The notes under the pieces: model-generated
The model's input: only the letters and a program-made list of their open reading frames with translations
What the model was told of the DNA's origin: nothing
The model's database searches: none
Shown: positions 18,701 through 29,567 of the stretch, in pieces
How the letters are laid out: each line of letters opens with the position of its first letter
Numbering within the stretch: the first letter of the stretch is position 1
Position numbers and translations under genes: made by a program
Assembly: GCF_019710585.1 (NCBI RefSeq)
Contig: NZ_JAIFZQ010000020.1
Coordinates: 838,265-902,264 of the forward strand
Source of the DNA: Arthrobacter sp. MAHUQ-56
GTDB lineage: Bacteria; Actinomycetota; Actinomycetes; Actinomycetales; Micrococcaceae
Reading direction: 5' to 3'
DNA length: 64,000 bases

Positions 18701-20653
18701 GTGAAGCGCCACTTCAGCGAGCTCGACCTCGACACCCAGACCGAGCCGTTCACCGTCGTCGGCGTCGGGGACATGTCCGGGGATGTCTTCGGCAACGGGA
18801 TGCTCCTGTCCCGGCACATCCGCCTGCTGGCTGCGTTTGACCACCGGCACATCTTCCTCGACCCGAATCCCGACGAGGAAACTTCGTTTGTCGAGCGGCA
18901 GCGGCTCTTCGAACTGCCCCGGTCATCCTGGGACGACTACGACAAATCGCTGATCAGCGAGGGCGGCGGGGTCTACCCCCGGCAGGCAAAGTCCATTCCG
19001 GTGTCCAGCCAGGTGCGGGCCGCACTGGGGCTGCCGGCGGACACTGCCGAACTCAGCCCGCCGGAACTGCTGCGCGCCATCCTGCTCGCTCCGGCGGACC
19101 TGCTCTACAACGGCGGGATCGGCACCTACGTCAAGGCCAGTTCGGAAACCAATGCCTCCGTGGGGGACAAGGCCAACGACGCCATCCGGGTGGATGGCCG
19201 GGACCTGCGTGTCAAGGTCGTGGGTGAAGGCGGAAACCTGGGCATGACCCAGCGCGGCCGTATCGAGGCGGCCCTGCAGGGGGTCATCCTCAATACCGAT
19301 GCGATCGACAACTCCGCGGGCGTGGACTGCTCCGACCACGAGGTCAATATCAAGATTTTCGTGGACCGGATGGTTGCTGCCGGCAAGCTCCCGGCAGAGG
19401 AACGGGCTGCTTTCCTTGCCGCCATGACCGATGAAGTGGGCCGGCTGGTTCTCGAAGACAACATCGACCAGAACATCCTGCTCCTGAACGACCGGACACG
19501 GGTGGCCGAATGGAGCCCGAGCTACGAGCGGCTCATGGACTGGCTGGAAAAGTCCGCCGACCTGAAGCGGGATCTCGAGGCGCTGCCCAGCACCGAGACC
19601 CTGCGGGAACGGCTCCAGCAGGGACAGGGCCTCACGTCGCCGGAGCTCTCGGTGCTGGCCGCCTATGCCAAGATCGAACTGGCCACGGCCCTGCGGGAAA
19701 GCGACCTTGCCGACGATCCGTGGTTCCGCAGCACCCTGCGGTCCTACTTCCCGCGCCAGCTGCGCGAACGCTTCGACGCAGAGCTGGACACCCACCCCCT
19801 GCGGCGCGAGATCATCGCCACCGTGGTGGCGAACGACATGATCAATCTCGGGGGCATCACTTTCGCCTTCCGGGTCATGGAGGAGACCTCGGCCAGCGAG
19901 GTGGCTGTGGCGAAGGCATTTGTGGCGCTGCGCGAGGTGTACGAGCTGGATGCGATGGTGGCCGAGCTGAACAGTCTCCCGGCGTCCTTCCCCACGGAAT
20001 ACTGGAGCACTGTGCACCTGGATATCCGGCGGTTGCTGGACCGGGCCGTGCGCTGGCTGCTGAGCCAGGAAAGTGTTTCACGCCCGATCGCGGACGTGGT
20101 GGCTGAGTTCAAACCACTCATGGACCCGATGCGGGCGCGGCTGCTGGACTACCTGCGCGGCGATGACCGTAAGCGGGTGGCCGAGTGGCTGGACAAGGGC
20201 CGCGAGTGGGAGCTTCCCGAAGGCCTGGCACTCCGCTGGGCGGAGCTGTTCGAAAGCTTCGTGCTGCTGGACATCGCGAAGATCGCCCGGACGCGGAAGG
20301 AACCCGTGGAGCAGATCGCGGCGGTGTACTACACGGTCTTCAACCGTTTCCATGCGGACTCGCTGCTGGAGCGGATCAGCAGCCTGCCGCGGCAGGACAG
20401 GTGGCAGGCGCTCGCCCGCGCAGCTTTGCGCGACGACCTCTACTCGACCGTGTCGGATATGACGACGGCGGTGCTGGACGCTACGTCCGCTTCCGACTCA
20501 CCGGAGTCCCGGCTCAAGGAGTGGGAGGCGCAGAATGCGGAGCAGCTGGGCAGGGCAAAGAGCATGTTCGACGAGGTGAACGCGCTCGAGGCCGACGACA
20601 TGGCCTCACTGTCGGTAGCATTGAGGCTCTTGAGGTCAATCGTCCGACGCTAG
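15800..20653 (+). CDS. gdh: NAD-specific glutamate dehydrogenase, large (GDH-180 type)
   Basis: Oxidatively deaminates glutamate to 2-oxoglutarate with NAD. At 1617 residues it is the large actinobacterial/proteobacterial type. The long N-terminal regulatory region includes ACT-like segments. The catalytic core contains GGLRWSDRREDFRTEILGL and VIVPTGAKGGFF, and the dinucleotide region GVGDMSGDVFGNGML. In-frame alternatives at 15782/15785 precede GGAGG; that Shine-Dalgarno sits eight bases before ATG 15800, which is therefore chosen. Orthologue of Rv2476c by family, though not in the same synteny block. Monocistronic or read through into pdtaS 27 bases later. Confidence 0.95.
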   Translation: MSSGSSVEDQPLSIEGLEGFMGDYYQHLAEEDARSYPRDVLVARAEEHRKAASVRQRGQAKVSIVDEEDSSVVFVVTDDMPFLVDSVNAELVRQHAAIKLVVHPLFVATRNRETGELVKVNKVPAHLGISSGDTAAMPNLSHLIAEGENASHMESWIAVEIQRVPDEAKASLQAGLARVLNDVRAAVEDWPKMRQKALQIAESLDQVAHPGQIAELRQAKDLLRWLDDGNFTFLGYREYDLVNVDGEDVLELREDSGLGLLRAAADSPHIQHLTDTGRKKAREKRALVITKANSRSTVHRSAYLDYIGIKSFDAAGNVNGERRFIGLFATSAYAGSVRDIPIVRDKVEAVLQNAGFPPDSHSGKDLLGILETYPRDELFQIEIPDLAATALGIQKLQERRRTRLFLRPDIYGRFMSAVVYLPRDRYTTNVRLRIEQELRETFQAVSIDYEARMTESALARLFFRIRLPKDADVSHVNSEELEKRLVRAARSWSEGIAEVLREGRDPAEAKELAAIWAEAFPASYRVDYEVEDALEDIARFEKYGAAAERTEGAPQDRPGVHVYLPEGAGATLEEDARVKLYMLEPKSLSQILPYFHNLGLEVLDERPFEIETADRRDFFLYDLGLKYPARVDPVSTGGLLADSFGAAVTGAAESDSFDRLVLREGLHWRQVTVLRAYARYMRQMGSSSSFGFMADTLLANPDVTRGLTALFAARFDPSLSDAERAEAQVSVRSDLAASIEKVATLDADRVLRTFANLIEATLRTNFYQDKPHLSFKLDPAQIEGLPFPRPMFEIWVYSPRVEGVHLRFGKVARGGLRWSDRREDFRTEILGLVKAQTVKNAVIVPTGAKGGFFAKQLPDPSADRAAWMAEGVESYKTFIRGLLDLTDNLLTEGDSERLVPPSDVVRHDDDDSYLVVAADKGTATFSDIANGLSAEYGFWLGDAFASGGSVGYDHKAMGITARGAWESVKRHFSELDLDTQTEPFTVVGVGDMSGDVFGNGMLLSRHIRLLAAFDHRHIFLDPNPDEETSFVERQRLFELPRSSWDDYDKSLISEGGGVYPRQAKSIPVSSQVRAALGLPADTAELSPPELLRAILLAPADLLYNGGIGTYVKASSETNASVGDKANDAIRVDGRDLRVKVVGEGGNLGMTQRGRIEAALQGVILNTDAIDNSAGVDCSDHEVNIKIFVDRMVAAGKLPAEERAAFLAAMTDEVGRLVLEDNIDQNILLLNDRTRVAEWSPSYERLMDWLEKSADLKRDLEALPSTETLRERLQQGQGLTSPELSVLAAYAKIELATALRESDLADDPWFRSTLRSYFPRQLRERFDAELDTHPLRREIIATVVANDMINLGGITFAFRVMEETSASEVAVAKAFVALREVYELDAMVAELNSLPASFPTEYWSTVHLDIRRLLDRAVRWLLSQESVSRPIADVVAEFKPLMDPMRARLLDYLRGDDRKRVAEWLDKGREWELPEGLALRWAELFESFVLLDIAKIARTRKEPVEQIAAVYYTVFNRFHADSLLERISSLPRQDRWQALARAALRDDLYSTVSDMTTAVLDATSASDSPESRLKEWEAQNAEQLGRAKSMFDEVNALEADDMASLSVALRLLRSIVRR

Positions 20654-20680
20654 CAACGCGGCGTCGCAACTGGAGGTGCA

Positions 20681-22147
20681 GTGGCAATCTTTACGGACCC
20701 CATCAGGGAGCACGCTGATTTCGGGCCGGGCGATGCCGAATGGCTGCACCTCCTGGTGGGGGACTGGCAGATGGTTGCGGACCTCGCGTTCGCCGACCTG
20801 GCGCTGTGGTTCCCCCACCCGGAGCTAGGGTACATTGCGCTGGCCCACGTCCGCCCTTCCACCACGCACACCGCCTTCCACAGCGACTTCGTGGGGGAGG
20901 GCATCCGCTCGGACCTGCAGCCGCTCGTGGACAAGGCCTGGAACAGCAGGTCCATCGAGCGCTCCAGTGAAACAAACTGGAACAGCGAGATGGCTCTGAG
21001 GGTCGAGGCCGTGCCCATGGTACGGAACGGGCGGACCCTTGCGGTGGTCACCACGCACATGGACTTGTCCAGTTCCCGGATGCCGTCCCGGCTGGAGCTG
21101 ACCTACCGCCAGTGCGCCTATGACCTTCTGCGGATGGGCACGCTGGGGCTGTGGCCGGACTTCGCTTCCCCGACAGGGTCGCGCCGCGGTGCTCCCCGTG
21201 TGGGGGACGGGCTGATCAGGCTGGATGCCGATGGCGTGGTGCAGTATGCCAGCCCCAACGGTGTTTCGGCATTCCGCCGCCTTGGGGACGGCGAATCCCT
21301 GGAGGGGCGTTCGCTCGCCGAAGTCACCGCCGGCCTGCTCAAGGACCGACGGATGGTCGACGAGACCCTGCCGCTCGTGGTGACCGGCCGGATGCCGTGG
21401 CGCAGCGAGATCGAATCCCGCGGCGTCAGCCTCTCCCTCCGTGCCATTCCCCTGCGGGACGAGCAGCAGCGCTTTGGTGCCCTGGTCCTGTGCCGGGACG
21501 TTTCTGAGCTTCGGCGGCGCGAGATGGAGCTGGTGACCAAGGACGCCACCATCCGTGAGATCCACCACCGCGTCAAGAACAACCTCCAGACTGTTGCTGC
21601 GCTGCTGCGGATGCAGTCCCGGCGGATGGTGAGCGACGAGGCAAAGCAGGGACTGGAGCAGGCGATGCGGCGCGTGGCCACCATTGCCCTGGTCCACGAA
21701 ACACTCTCGCAGGGCCTGACCCAGAGCGTTGACTTCGACGAACTGATCGGGCGCCAGTTCCGCCTGTCCGCTGAGGTTGCCTCGCCGTCGCAGCAGGTCA
21801 GGACGGAGCGTTCCGGCACGTTTGGTGAGTTGCCCAGCGATCTTGCCACCCCGCTGGCGCTTGTGATCAACGAACTCGTGACCAATGCCGTCGAGCACGG
21901 CCTTGAGGGAAGGGCCGGCACGGTATGGCTTATGGCTGACCGCTCCGAAGGCGAAGACGGCGAAGAGCTGATGGTGACGATTGCCGACGACGGTGTGGGG
22001 CTTCCCGAGACCCCGCACGTTGAGGGGCTGGGCCTGCAGATTGTCCGCACCCTGGTCACGAGCGAACTGGGCGGAACTATCCAGTGGAAGCCGCGGGAGG
22101 GCGGCGGAACAGCGGTTCAGATCCGGCTCAGCCTGGCAGGCAAGTAA
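20681..22147 (+). CDS. pdtaS: PdtaS-type cytosolic sensor histidine kinase (HisKA_2)
   Basis: 488-residue kinase without membrane segments. Domains in order: N-terminal GAF-like region (~10-150), PAS (~170-275), HisKA_2 with EIHHRVKNNLQ (phospho-acceptor in the His295-His296 pair) and HATPase_c with NELVTNAVEHG and ADDGVGLP. This matches PdtaS (Rv3220c), which with the antiterminator PdtaR adjusts gene expression to stress. As in mycobacteria the neighbour is whiB1, here convergent. No pdtaR is in the window. GTG 20681 has GGAGG four bases upstream. Confidence 0.9.
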   Translation: MAIFTDPIREHADFGPGDAEWLHLLVGDWQMVADLAFADLALWFPHPELGYIALAHVRPSTTHTAFHSDFVGEGIRSDLQPLVDKAWNSRSIERSSETNWNSEMALRVEAVPMVRNGRTLAVVTTHMDLSSSRMPSRLELTYRQCAYDLLRMGTLGLWPDFASPTGSRRGAPRVGDGLIRLDADGVVQYASPNGVSAFRRLGDGESLEGRSLAEVTAGLLKDRRMVDETLPLVVTGRMPWRSEIESRGVSLSLRAIPLRDEQQRFGALVLCRDVSELRRREMELVTKDATIREIHHRVKNNLQTVAALLRMQSRRMVSDEAKQGLEQAMRRVATIALVHETLSQGLTQSVDFDELIGRQFRLSAEVASPSQQVRTERSGTFGELPSDLATPLALVINELVTNAVEHGLEGRAGTVWLMADRSEGEDGEELMVTIADDGVGLPETPHVEGLGLQIVRTLVTSELGGTIQWKPREGGGTAVQIRLSLAGK

Positions 22148-22193
22148 GCCTGGTGCGGGCGGCGGAACCCACTGGGCCTTCCCGCAAAACTGA

Positions 22194-22240
22194 CAGAGGC
22201 CCCGGCGACGATTCCTTGCGGACAGTCGCCGGGGCCTCTG
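22194..22240. terminator. Long perfect hairpin between convergent pdtaS and whiB1
   Basis: 16-bp perfect arms (22194-22209 and 22225-22240, CAGAGGCCCCGGCGAC and complement) with a 15-nt loop. No U-tract follows on either side, as is common in high-GC actinobacteria. The position between converging genes supports a shared bidirectional terminator. Confidence 0.75.
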
Positions 22241-22283
22241 TGCACACCACTTGGTGCAAGTGCCTGCTGGGGAAGCGCGGACT

Positions 22284-22532
22284 CTAGGAAGCGCGGCGGG
22301 CGCGGGCGGCACGGCGTTTCAGTGCGCGCCGCTCGTCTTCGCTCATTCCGCCCCAGACGCCGGCATCCTGGCCGGATTCGAGAGCCCACTGCAGGCACGT
22401 GTCCACCACGGGGCACCGGCGGCAGACGCTTTTTGCTTCCTCGATCTGGAGGAGGGCGGGGCCTGTGTTTCCCACGGGGAAGAACAGTTCCGGGTCCTTG
22501 TCGAGGCACGCTGCGCGGTTACGCCAATCCAT
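22284..22532 (-). CDS. whiB1: WhiB1-type iron-sulfur transcription regulator
   Basis: 82-residue Wbl protein. Four cysteines (Cys9, Cys37, Cys40, Cys46) ligate a [4Fe-4S] cluster, followed by the GVWGG turn and a basic tail (RRALKRRAARARR) that binds DNA. The segment DPELFFPVGNTGPALLQI is nearly the same as in M. tuberculosis WhiB1, an essential nitric-oxide-responsive regulator. ATG 22532 gives the family start MDW; an in-frame ATG at 22550 would add six residues. A hairpin with a T-run lies about 70-90 bases upstream in its leader or promoter region. Confidence 0.94.
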   Translation of the reverse strand: MDWRNRAACLDKDPELFFPVGNTGPALLQIEEAKSVCRRCPVVDTCLQWALESGQDAGVWGGMSEDERRALKRRAARARRAS

Positions 22533-22598
22533 GCTGATCAGTTGCTCCATTTCTGGGAAGAGCCTTTGTGAAATTATTCACTAGTGGCTACAAAGGAA

Positions 22599-22620
22599 AA
22601 GGGCCCTTCGGGGCCCCCTT
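22599..22620 (-). terminator. GC hairpin followed by TTTT, upstream of whiB1
   Basis: Read on the minus strand, two GGGCCC arms with outer AAGG/CCTT pairing enclose CGAA and are followed by TTTTCCTTT. This is a Rho-independent terminator pattern pointing toward whiB1. It may block read-through from the minus-strand FtsK gene or act in the whiB1 leader. Confidence 0.5.
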
Positions 22621-22762
22621 GGTCATCTGAATAAAGCCTGTCATGTTAACGCTGTGTAAACAAGGGGTAATAGCGCTTGATATCCCGTGAATCCTGAGCG
22701 ATGCATCACACTGGCGGCGCGGGCCCTCACCAGTGTCCGACTATCTCCGGTAGGGTGCCAGT

Positions 22763-23239
22763 GTGTCAAGACCCCCGGTAAACCCTCCAGGCCCATCTTC
22801 CCCGGACGACCCGCGGCAGGCCCCTGAGGCCGCTGATGCCCGGGGCGCCGTGCCTCCCGCGGCCGTTGTGGTGGCGCTCGTTGCAGGGGCCGAGGCGACC
22901 GCACTCCTGGCCGCCGCGGCCTGGTACGCCTTTCAACTGTTCAGCGGAAGCCCGGTGCTCTCCTTCTGGGGCGCGGTTTTCACCTTGGGACTCCTGCTGG
23001 CATTCTCTGCATGGTTGTACGCGGTCGCCGTCTTCCTTCACAGGGGTTACCGCTGGACAAGGGCCGCGGCGCTTGTTGCACAGTTGTTCGTGTTGACCAT
23101 CGGGGTTCCGGCACTGACCAGCGGGCTGGTTCCCGCAGGACTGGCGATGGTGGTGCCCGCGGTCATTGCCATCGTTCTCCTGTTTTCCAGCAAGGTGATC
23201 AGCTATGCCTCCCGCACCGGGAGTACGCCCACGCTCTAA
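22763..23239 (+). CDS. Small four-helix membrane protein
   Basis: 158 residues. A proline-rich cytoplasmic N-terminus (~1-30) precedes four hydrophobic helices at roughly 33-58, 66-90, 100-120 and 122-145, then a short tail. No catalytic motif; no family name recognised. GTG 22763 lies seven bases after TAGGGT (22751-22756), so the transcript may be leaderless, though no good -35 box is seen. Convergent with the FHA-FtsK gene. Confidence 0.72.
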   Translation: MSRPPVNPPGPSSPDDPRQAPEAADARGAVPPAAVVVALVAGAEATALLAAAAWYAFQLFSGSPVLSFWGAVFTLGLLLAFSAWLYAVAVFLHRGYRWTRAAALVAQLFVLTIGVPALTSGLVPAGLAMVVPAVIAIVLLFSSKVISYASRTGSTPTL

Positions 23240-23278
23240 GCCCTCGACCGGCCGGGCGGGGACGGCGAGGCGCCGCCC

Positions 23279-26200
23279 TTAGTCCTCACCGGCCCAGGCC
23301 ACCTGGACGGGGGAGGACCGGCCAGCCGAGATGAGGACGCCCCTTCCCGGGGGCGGGTTCGGCTCGACCTCGAAGCGGACGCCGAAAAGGTCACCGTCGC
23401 CCAGGGAACGCGGGGCCAGCAGGATTGCCGTGCCCGCTTCCCGGGCGCTCATGAGCAGTGGGATCCGGTGGGCGAGCATGGGGCTGTACCCGGCAGTGAC
23501 CACGAGCGCATGGCCGAGGGCATGCAGTTGTCCCAAATGTCCCAGGGCGGCGGGCATGAGCAGGTCGACATCGTCAGCGAGCATCACGGTCCTCCTCGGC
23601 AGGAGTCCGGCCTCTGCCTTTGACAGCAGGCGGTTCCACCCTTCCTCACCTGTTTCTTCGGACCCAGGGCATGCCCAGGCGGTGTCGGGGTTCAACGCCT
23701 GCAGCGCCCGCAGGACATTGCTCTTGCCGCTCCCGGGTCCGCCGAGCACGGCCACGACGCCGCTGTCCGGCATCCGGAAGGAGGCAGCGCCCACTTCATT
23801 GCCCGCCACTCCCACGAGCAGGTTCCGCCGCTGCCCGGTCTGTGTTCCTGCTCCAGCAAGCAGGGGATCCTGCGAAGACAGCGCGAGCGATGCCACCAGA
23901 CCGGTTGCTATCCTGTCCGGCAGTGGTTCCACCCTGAACGGACGCGACGCTGCCGGCATATCCTCTGCAGCGCCACTGCCTGCCGTCCGGGCGATGGCGC
24001 CGGCGGGTGACGGGCGATAGAACTGGCACACGGCCGGTCCGCCCCCCGCGACAGGGCCATATCCAACTGCTCTTCCCCGCACCGCACGGGTCGCGGGCAT
24101 CCGGGGCCACGCGGCCCTGGAGTCCTCGTTGGAACCGGCAGGAAAGTAGAACCGCGTGGGGAGGGCTCCGAAGAACCTCGAGGTAACAAGTTCCCGCTCT
24201 CCGGACATCAGGACCGTGATTCCCGCACGGGTTCCATCACGCACAAGGTCATGGACGAGGTCTTCTGCCCAGGCCAGTGGCCCGGACCGGAATGCCGAAA
24301 CCCACGATCCCCATCCGGAGACGACCACGACGAGGGGGATGTCGCTTCCGAAGGGATGGCTGAGGCGCTGTCCCAGTTCCTCGGTAAGTCGCTCCAGGAC
24401 ACGGACCGCCCGGCGCAGATCATGCGGCCCGGCATGGGCGCCCGTCCGTTTCGCAGCGGCGAGCGGCAGGAAGGCACCGGCCGAGTCCAGGAAGTAGAAA
24501 TGTGCTTCCGTGTCTGTCGCCATCAGCCTTCTGACAAGTTGCTCCAGGCTTTCACCGGCGCCGGAAGCGGAAGTGCCGATGAATGCGGTGTGGCCGTCCC
24601 TGGCGGGGATCCAGACCAGTGGCTCGACTACCTGCTTCTGTGGCAGGTCCTTCCAGCCCAGCCGGACGGACCAGCCGTCCTCCGCAGGCGCAGCACCGGC
24701 ATCTGCCTGTCCGACGGCGTGCTCGTCCAACTCGTCCAACTCATCCGGCAATGGAGTGGCGACCGGCCGCCGTGGCGGCCGCTCCCTGCGTTCGGCGCAC
24801 AGCTCCTTCACGATGGCCGCCAGGGGAGCCACTGCCTGGGCGGGTGTCTGCTGAACAGCATTCTCCTTGTCCGCGAAGGATCCGCTGGAGGTGAGGTGAG
24901 CCGTCGTAGGCTGCACTGTGACTGCGGTTCTGCGGCGGGATCCGGGCGCCGGGGCCAGGGATGCGGCCTGGAATTCCTGTGCTGGTTCCATGCCCCGCGC
25001 AATGAATGCCCGGCCGGGGGCATCGACACTGATGGAAGCGGCGGCCTTGCAACTGACGATGTCTACCGACTCCATCTCGGATTGCACACGAAGGGCGATG
25101 CTGGACGTGACGTTTGCCCTGATGTCTGCAGTCAAGGCCCCCTGCGGCCGCTGGGTCGCCATGACCAGGTGGATGCCCAGCGAACGTCCTGTCGAAGCAA
25201 TCCGCAGCAACTCCCGCAGCACCTCCGGTGCGTCATCGACAAGCATGCGGAACTCATCAATGATGATCACGAGGTGGGGGAGGGTGAAGTCCCTGGCGGC
25301 GGGCACAGATCTGTACGTGGCGATATCCGGCACATGCGCCGCCGCAAGGCATTCTTCACGCAGCCGCACTTCGGCCCGGAGCGACGTCAGGGTTCGCTCC
25401 AGATCATGTGCGGAAAGGTCGGTCTGCAGGCCGACGCAATGGACCAGTCCGCTGAGCGGGGCCAGGCCCGATCCGCCCTTGAAGTCGATGAAGAACAGAT
25501 TGACCCGCTCCGGCGGGTAGCTCAGGGCGAGGCCCAGTGCGAGGCTGCGGAGCAGTTCTGATTTGCCGGAACCGGTGGTGCCGGCCACCAGCAGGTGCGG
25601 GCCGTCGGCCTGGAGGTCGAAGGTACGCACGCCGAACGCACCGACTCCGATCGGGACCGTCAGTCCCGCGTCCTGCGGGCTGGAGTCCCAGCGGCTTCTG
25701 ACATCCGCCGCGGAGAGCGGCAGGATTTCCTCCAGGCCGCACGATGCGGGCACGCTGTGATCCCGGCGGTCCCGCGGCCTTGATGCCACGGCCATGCGCC
25801 GGCAGAACTCCGTGAACACGTCCCCCGGCGCCAGATCGGGGACAAACGATCTTTCCCCGTTGGCCTCGCGCAGGACGCACCGGCGTTCGGACATCAGCAC
25901 ATCGGACTGCATCGGGGCCGCATCCCCCGACACCATCTGAATAACCTGGCATCCGCGCTGTATGGCTGCGTCACGAATGGCGTCATGGGACCCCGGCGGG
26001 GCGGCCGTCCCTCGAATGATCACGACCTGCCGCCCATCACCGGAGGCGGTTCCTTCCTTTACTGCTTCAAGACCGGCACGCGTCGTAGCCGTAAGTGTCA
26101 CGCCGCGAAGGTATCTGGCGGCCAGGGGGAGATCTTCCGGCGACCCATGGATGATGACACGCGTGGTCCTGCCCAAAGGGTAGCCGGCCAGTTGCATGAC

Positions 26201-27307
26201 CATGGACCTCATTAACCCGTCGACGGCAGGGGGTGGGCCGGCCATCGTGGTCAGCGGCCTGCCCGGATCCAGCATGACGGGGAGGGTGCCAGCCGCGGGG
26301 ACTGCCAGGGGGCCGCCGGACGGCTCGATTCGCACATTGGCTGACTGTTCGGCCTGGCCCAGCCGCAACCAGACGGCTTCCGAACCGGTACTGGCAAGGG
26401 AGGGCTCAGGCCCTGGTCTGGCAGCGAGCGCAACGATCGGCAGGGAAGGTGCGCTCCGCCGTCGTCGCTTCCGGTCCTCCTCAACGGCGGCCTGGAGAAC
26501 GGACGACAATTCCCGACGCTGCCGCCTGGCGGTGCTGAGGGGGATAAGGACGGAGACCGCGGACGCCGCGGAGAAGGCAAGGAACATCCACATACCCGTA
26601 AGGACCGCCAGGCCCACGCCGATCACCAAGGGAAGGAGCGCCCCTAAAACAAGGAGCGTCCGGTTGCCGGCGTCGGCCCGGGCAGGGACAGTGATGGGTT
26701 CCGCAACAGATTTCCCGGCCTCCGACAGCGCCCGTTCAGGCACGTCCATGAAAAGCAGCGCCATGTGCGAGTTCCCGCAGCGGATGGTGGAGTCGGTCGA
26801 GATGGCGGTACTCCGGACTCTTTCCCCGTCAACGTAGGTACCGTTCGCGCTGTCGAGATCGAGAAGGATGATCTCCGAGTCAGTGACGACGATCTCGGCA
26901 TGCTCGCGGGACAGTTCGGGGTCCGGAATGACAATCCGCGTTCCGTTTCGGCCCACCTTGTAGCTGCCCCGCCGCAAGGGCACCACAGTTCCCGCCGCCG
27001 CTCCGCTGTGGATCACGAGGGCGAGCGGAGCCCCGGCATCACGCGGCGTCCGCTCGCGCAACCGCCGGGCCGCACGCCCGGCCCCGCCATCGACCAGAAC
27101 AGCCGCGTTGACGAGCGGCGCTGTCCCGACGACCAGTGAACGCAGGTCCTCGCCGTCCACAGTGACCGTGCCTGAACCGAACTTCCGCACCAGCTGGTCA
27201 TGAAGGACGGCGCCCCCGGTGCCGTCAGGGATATCAATGGACAATTCCAGCGGCACCTGGCACCGGGGTGACCCCGGGCCGGCCACCAGTGTGCAGTGGA
27301 GTGTCAT
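23279..27307 (-). CDS. FHA-FtsK/SpoIIIE multi-ATPase membrane protein (EssC/EccC-like)
   Basis: 1342 residues. Order: N-terminal ubiquitin-like-sized region (1-95), FHA domain (~106-186, YKVGRNGTRIVI and LSREHAEI), two transmembrane helices (~217-258), FtsK/SpoIIIE domain with Walker A GTTGSGKSELL (576-584) and Walker B VIIIDEFRML (~680), a degenerate second ATPase module at ~911 (GTSASGAGES, no P-loop lysine), and a third with an intact loop GGPGSGKSNVL (~1189). This is the plan of EssC, the type VII secretion motor. No WXG100 substrate or other esx gene is in view, so substrates are unknown. ATG 27307 follows AAGGA. Confidence 0.86.
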   Translation of the reverse strand: MTLHCTLVAGPGSPRCQVPLELSIDIPDGTGGAVLHDQLVRKFGSGTVTVDGEDLRSLVVGTAPLVNAAVLVDGGAGRAARRLRERTPRDAGAPLALVIHSGAAAGTVVPLRRGSYKVGRNGTRIVIPDPELSREHAEIVVTDSEIILLDLDSANGTYVDGERVRSTAISTDSTIRCGNSHMALLFMDVPERALSEAGKSVAEPITVPARADAGNRTLLVLGALLPLVIGVGLAVLTGMWMFLAFSAASAVSVLIPLSTARRQRRELSSVLQAAVEEDRKRRRRSAPSLPIVALAARPGPEPSLASTGSEAVWLRLGQAEQSANVRIEPSGGPLAVPAAGTLPVMLDPGRPLTTMAGPPPAVDGLMRSMVMQLAGYPLGRTTRVIIHGSPEDLPLAARYLRGVTLTATTRAGLEAVKEGTASGDGRQVVIIRGTAAPPGSHDAIRDAAIQRGCQVIQMVSGDAAPMQSDVLMSERRCVLREANGERSFVPDLAPGDVFTEFCRRMAVASRPRDRRDHSVPASCGLEEILPLSAADVRSRWDSSPQDAGLTVPIGVGAFGVRTFDLQADGPHLLVAGTTGSGKSELLRSLALGLALSYPPERVNLFFIDFKGGSGLAPLSGLVHCVGLQTDLSAHDLERTLTSLRAEVRLREECLAAAHVPDIATYRSVPAARDFTLPHLVIIIDEFRMLVDDAPEVLRELLRIASTGRSLGIHLVMATQRPQGALTADIRANVTSSIALRVQSEMESVDIVSCKAAASISVDAPGRAFIARGMEPAQEFQAASLAPAPGSRRRTAVTVQPTTAHLTSSGSFADKENAVQQTPAQAVAPLAAIVKELCAERRERPPRRPVATPLPDELDELDEHAVGQADAGAAPAEDGWSVRLGWKDLPQKQVVEPLVWIPARDGHTAFIGTSASGAGESLEQLVRRLMATDTEAHFYFLDSAGAFLPLAAAKRTGAHAGPHDLRRAVRVLERLTEELGQRLSHPFGSDIPLVVVVSGWGSWVSAFRSGPLAWAEDLVHDLVRDGTRAGITVLMSGERELVTSRFFGALPTRFYFPAGSNEDSRAAWPRMPATRAVRGRAVGYGPVAGGGPAVCQFYRPSPAGAIARTAGSGAAEDMPAASRPFRVEPLPDRIATGLVASLALSSQDPLLAGAGTQTGQRRNLLVGVAGNEVGAASFRMPDSGVVAVLGGPGSGKSNVLRALQALNPDTAWACPGSEETGEEGWNRLLSKAEAGLLPRRTVMLADDVDLLMPAALGHLGQLHALGHALVVTAGYSPMLAHRIPLLMSAREAGTAILLAPRSLGDGDLFGVRFEVEPNPPPGRGVLISAGRSSPVQVAWAGED

Positions 27308-27429
27308 GGGTTCGAATCCTTCGTGCGTTTGCACCACCCACGCTAGCCATCCGCGCCATACTTGTGGGCCGCCGTCGTCCCTATGTGGATAACCGCTACC
27401 TGTGTGCTGGAGCACAGACCGGCGCCTGA

Positions 27430-29566
<2,137 letters not shown>

Positions 29567-29567
<1 letters not shown>

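Noticed and set aside
24251..25561. 436-codon plus-strand frame inside the FHA-FtsK gene
   Set aside because: Shadow of the large minus-strand gene; the minus frame has intact Walker A and B motifs.
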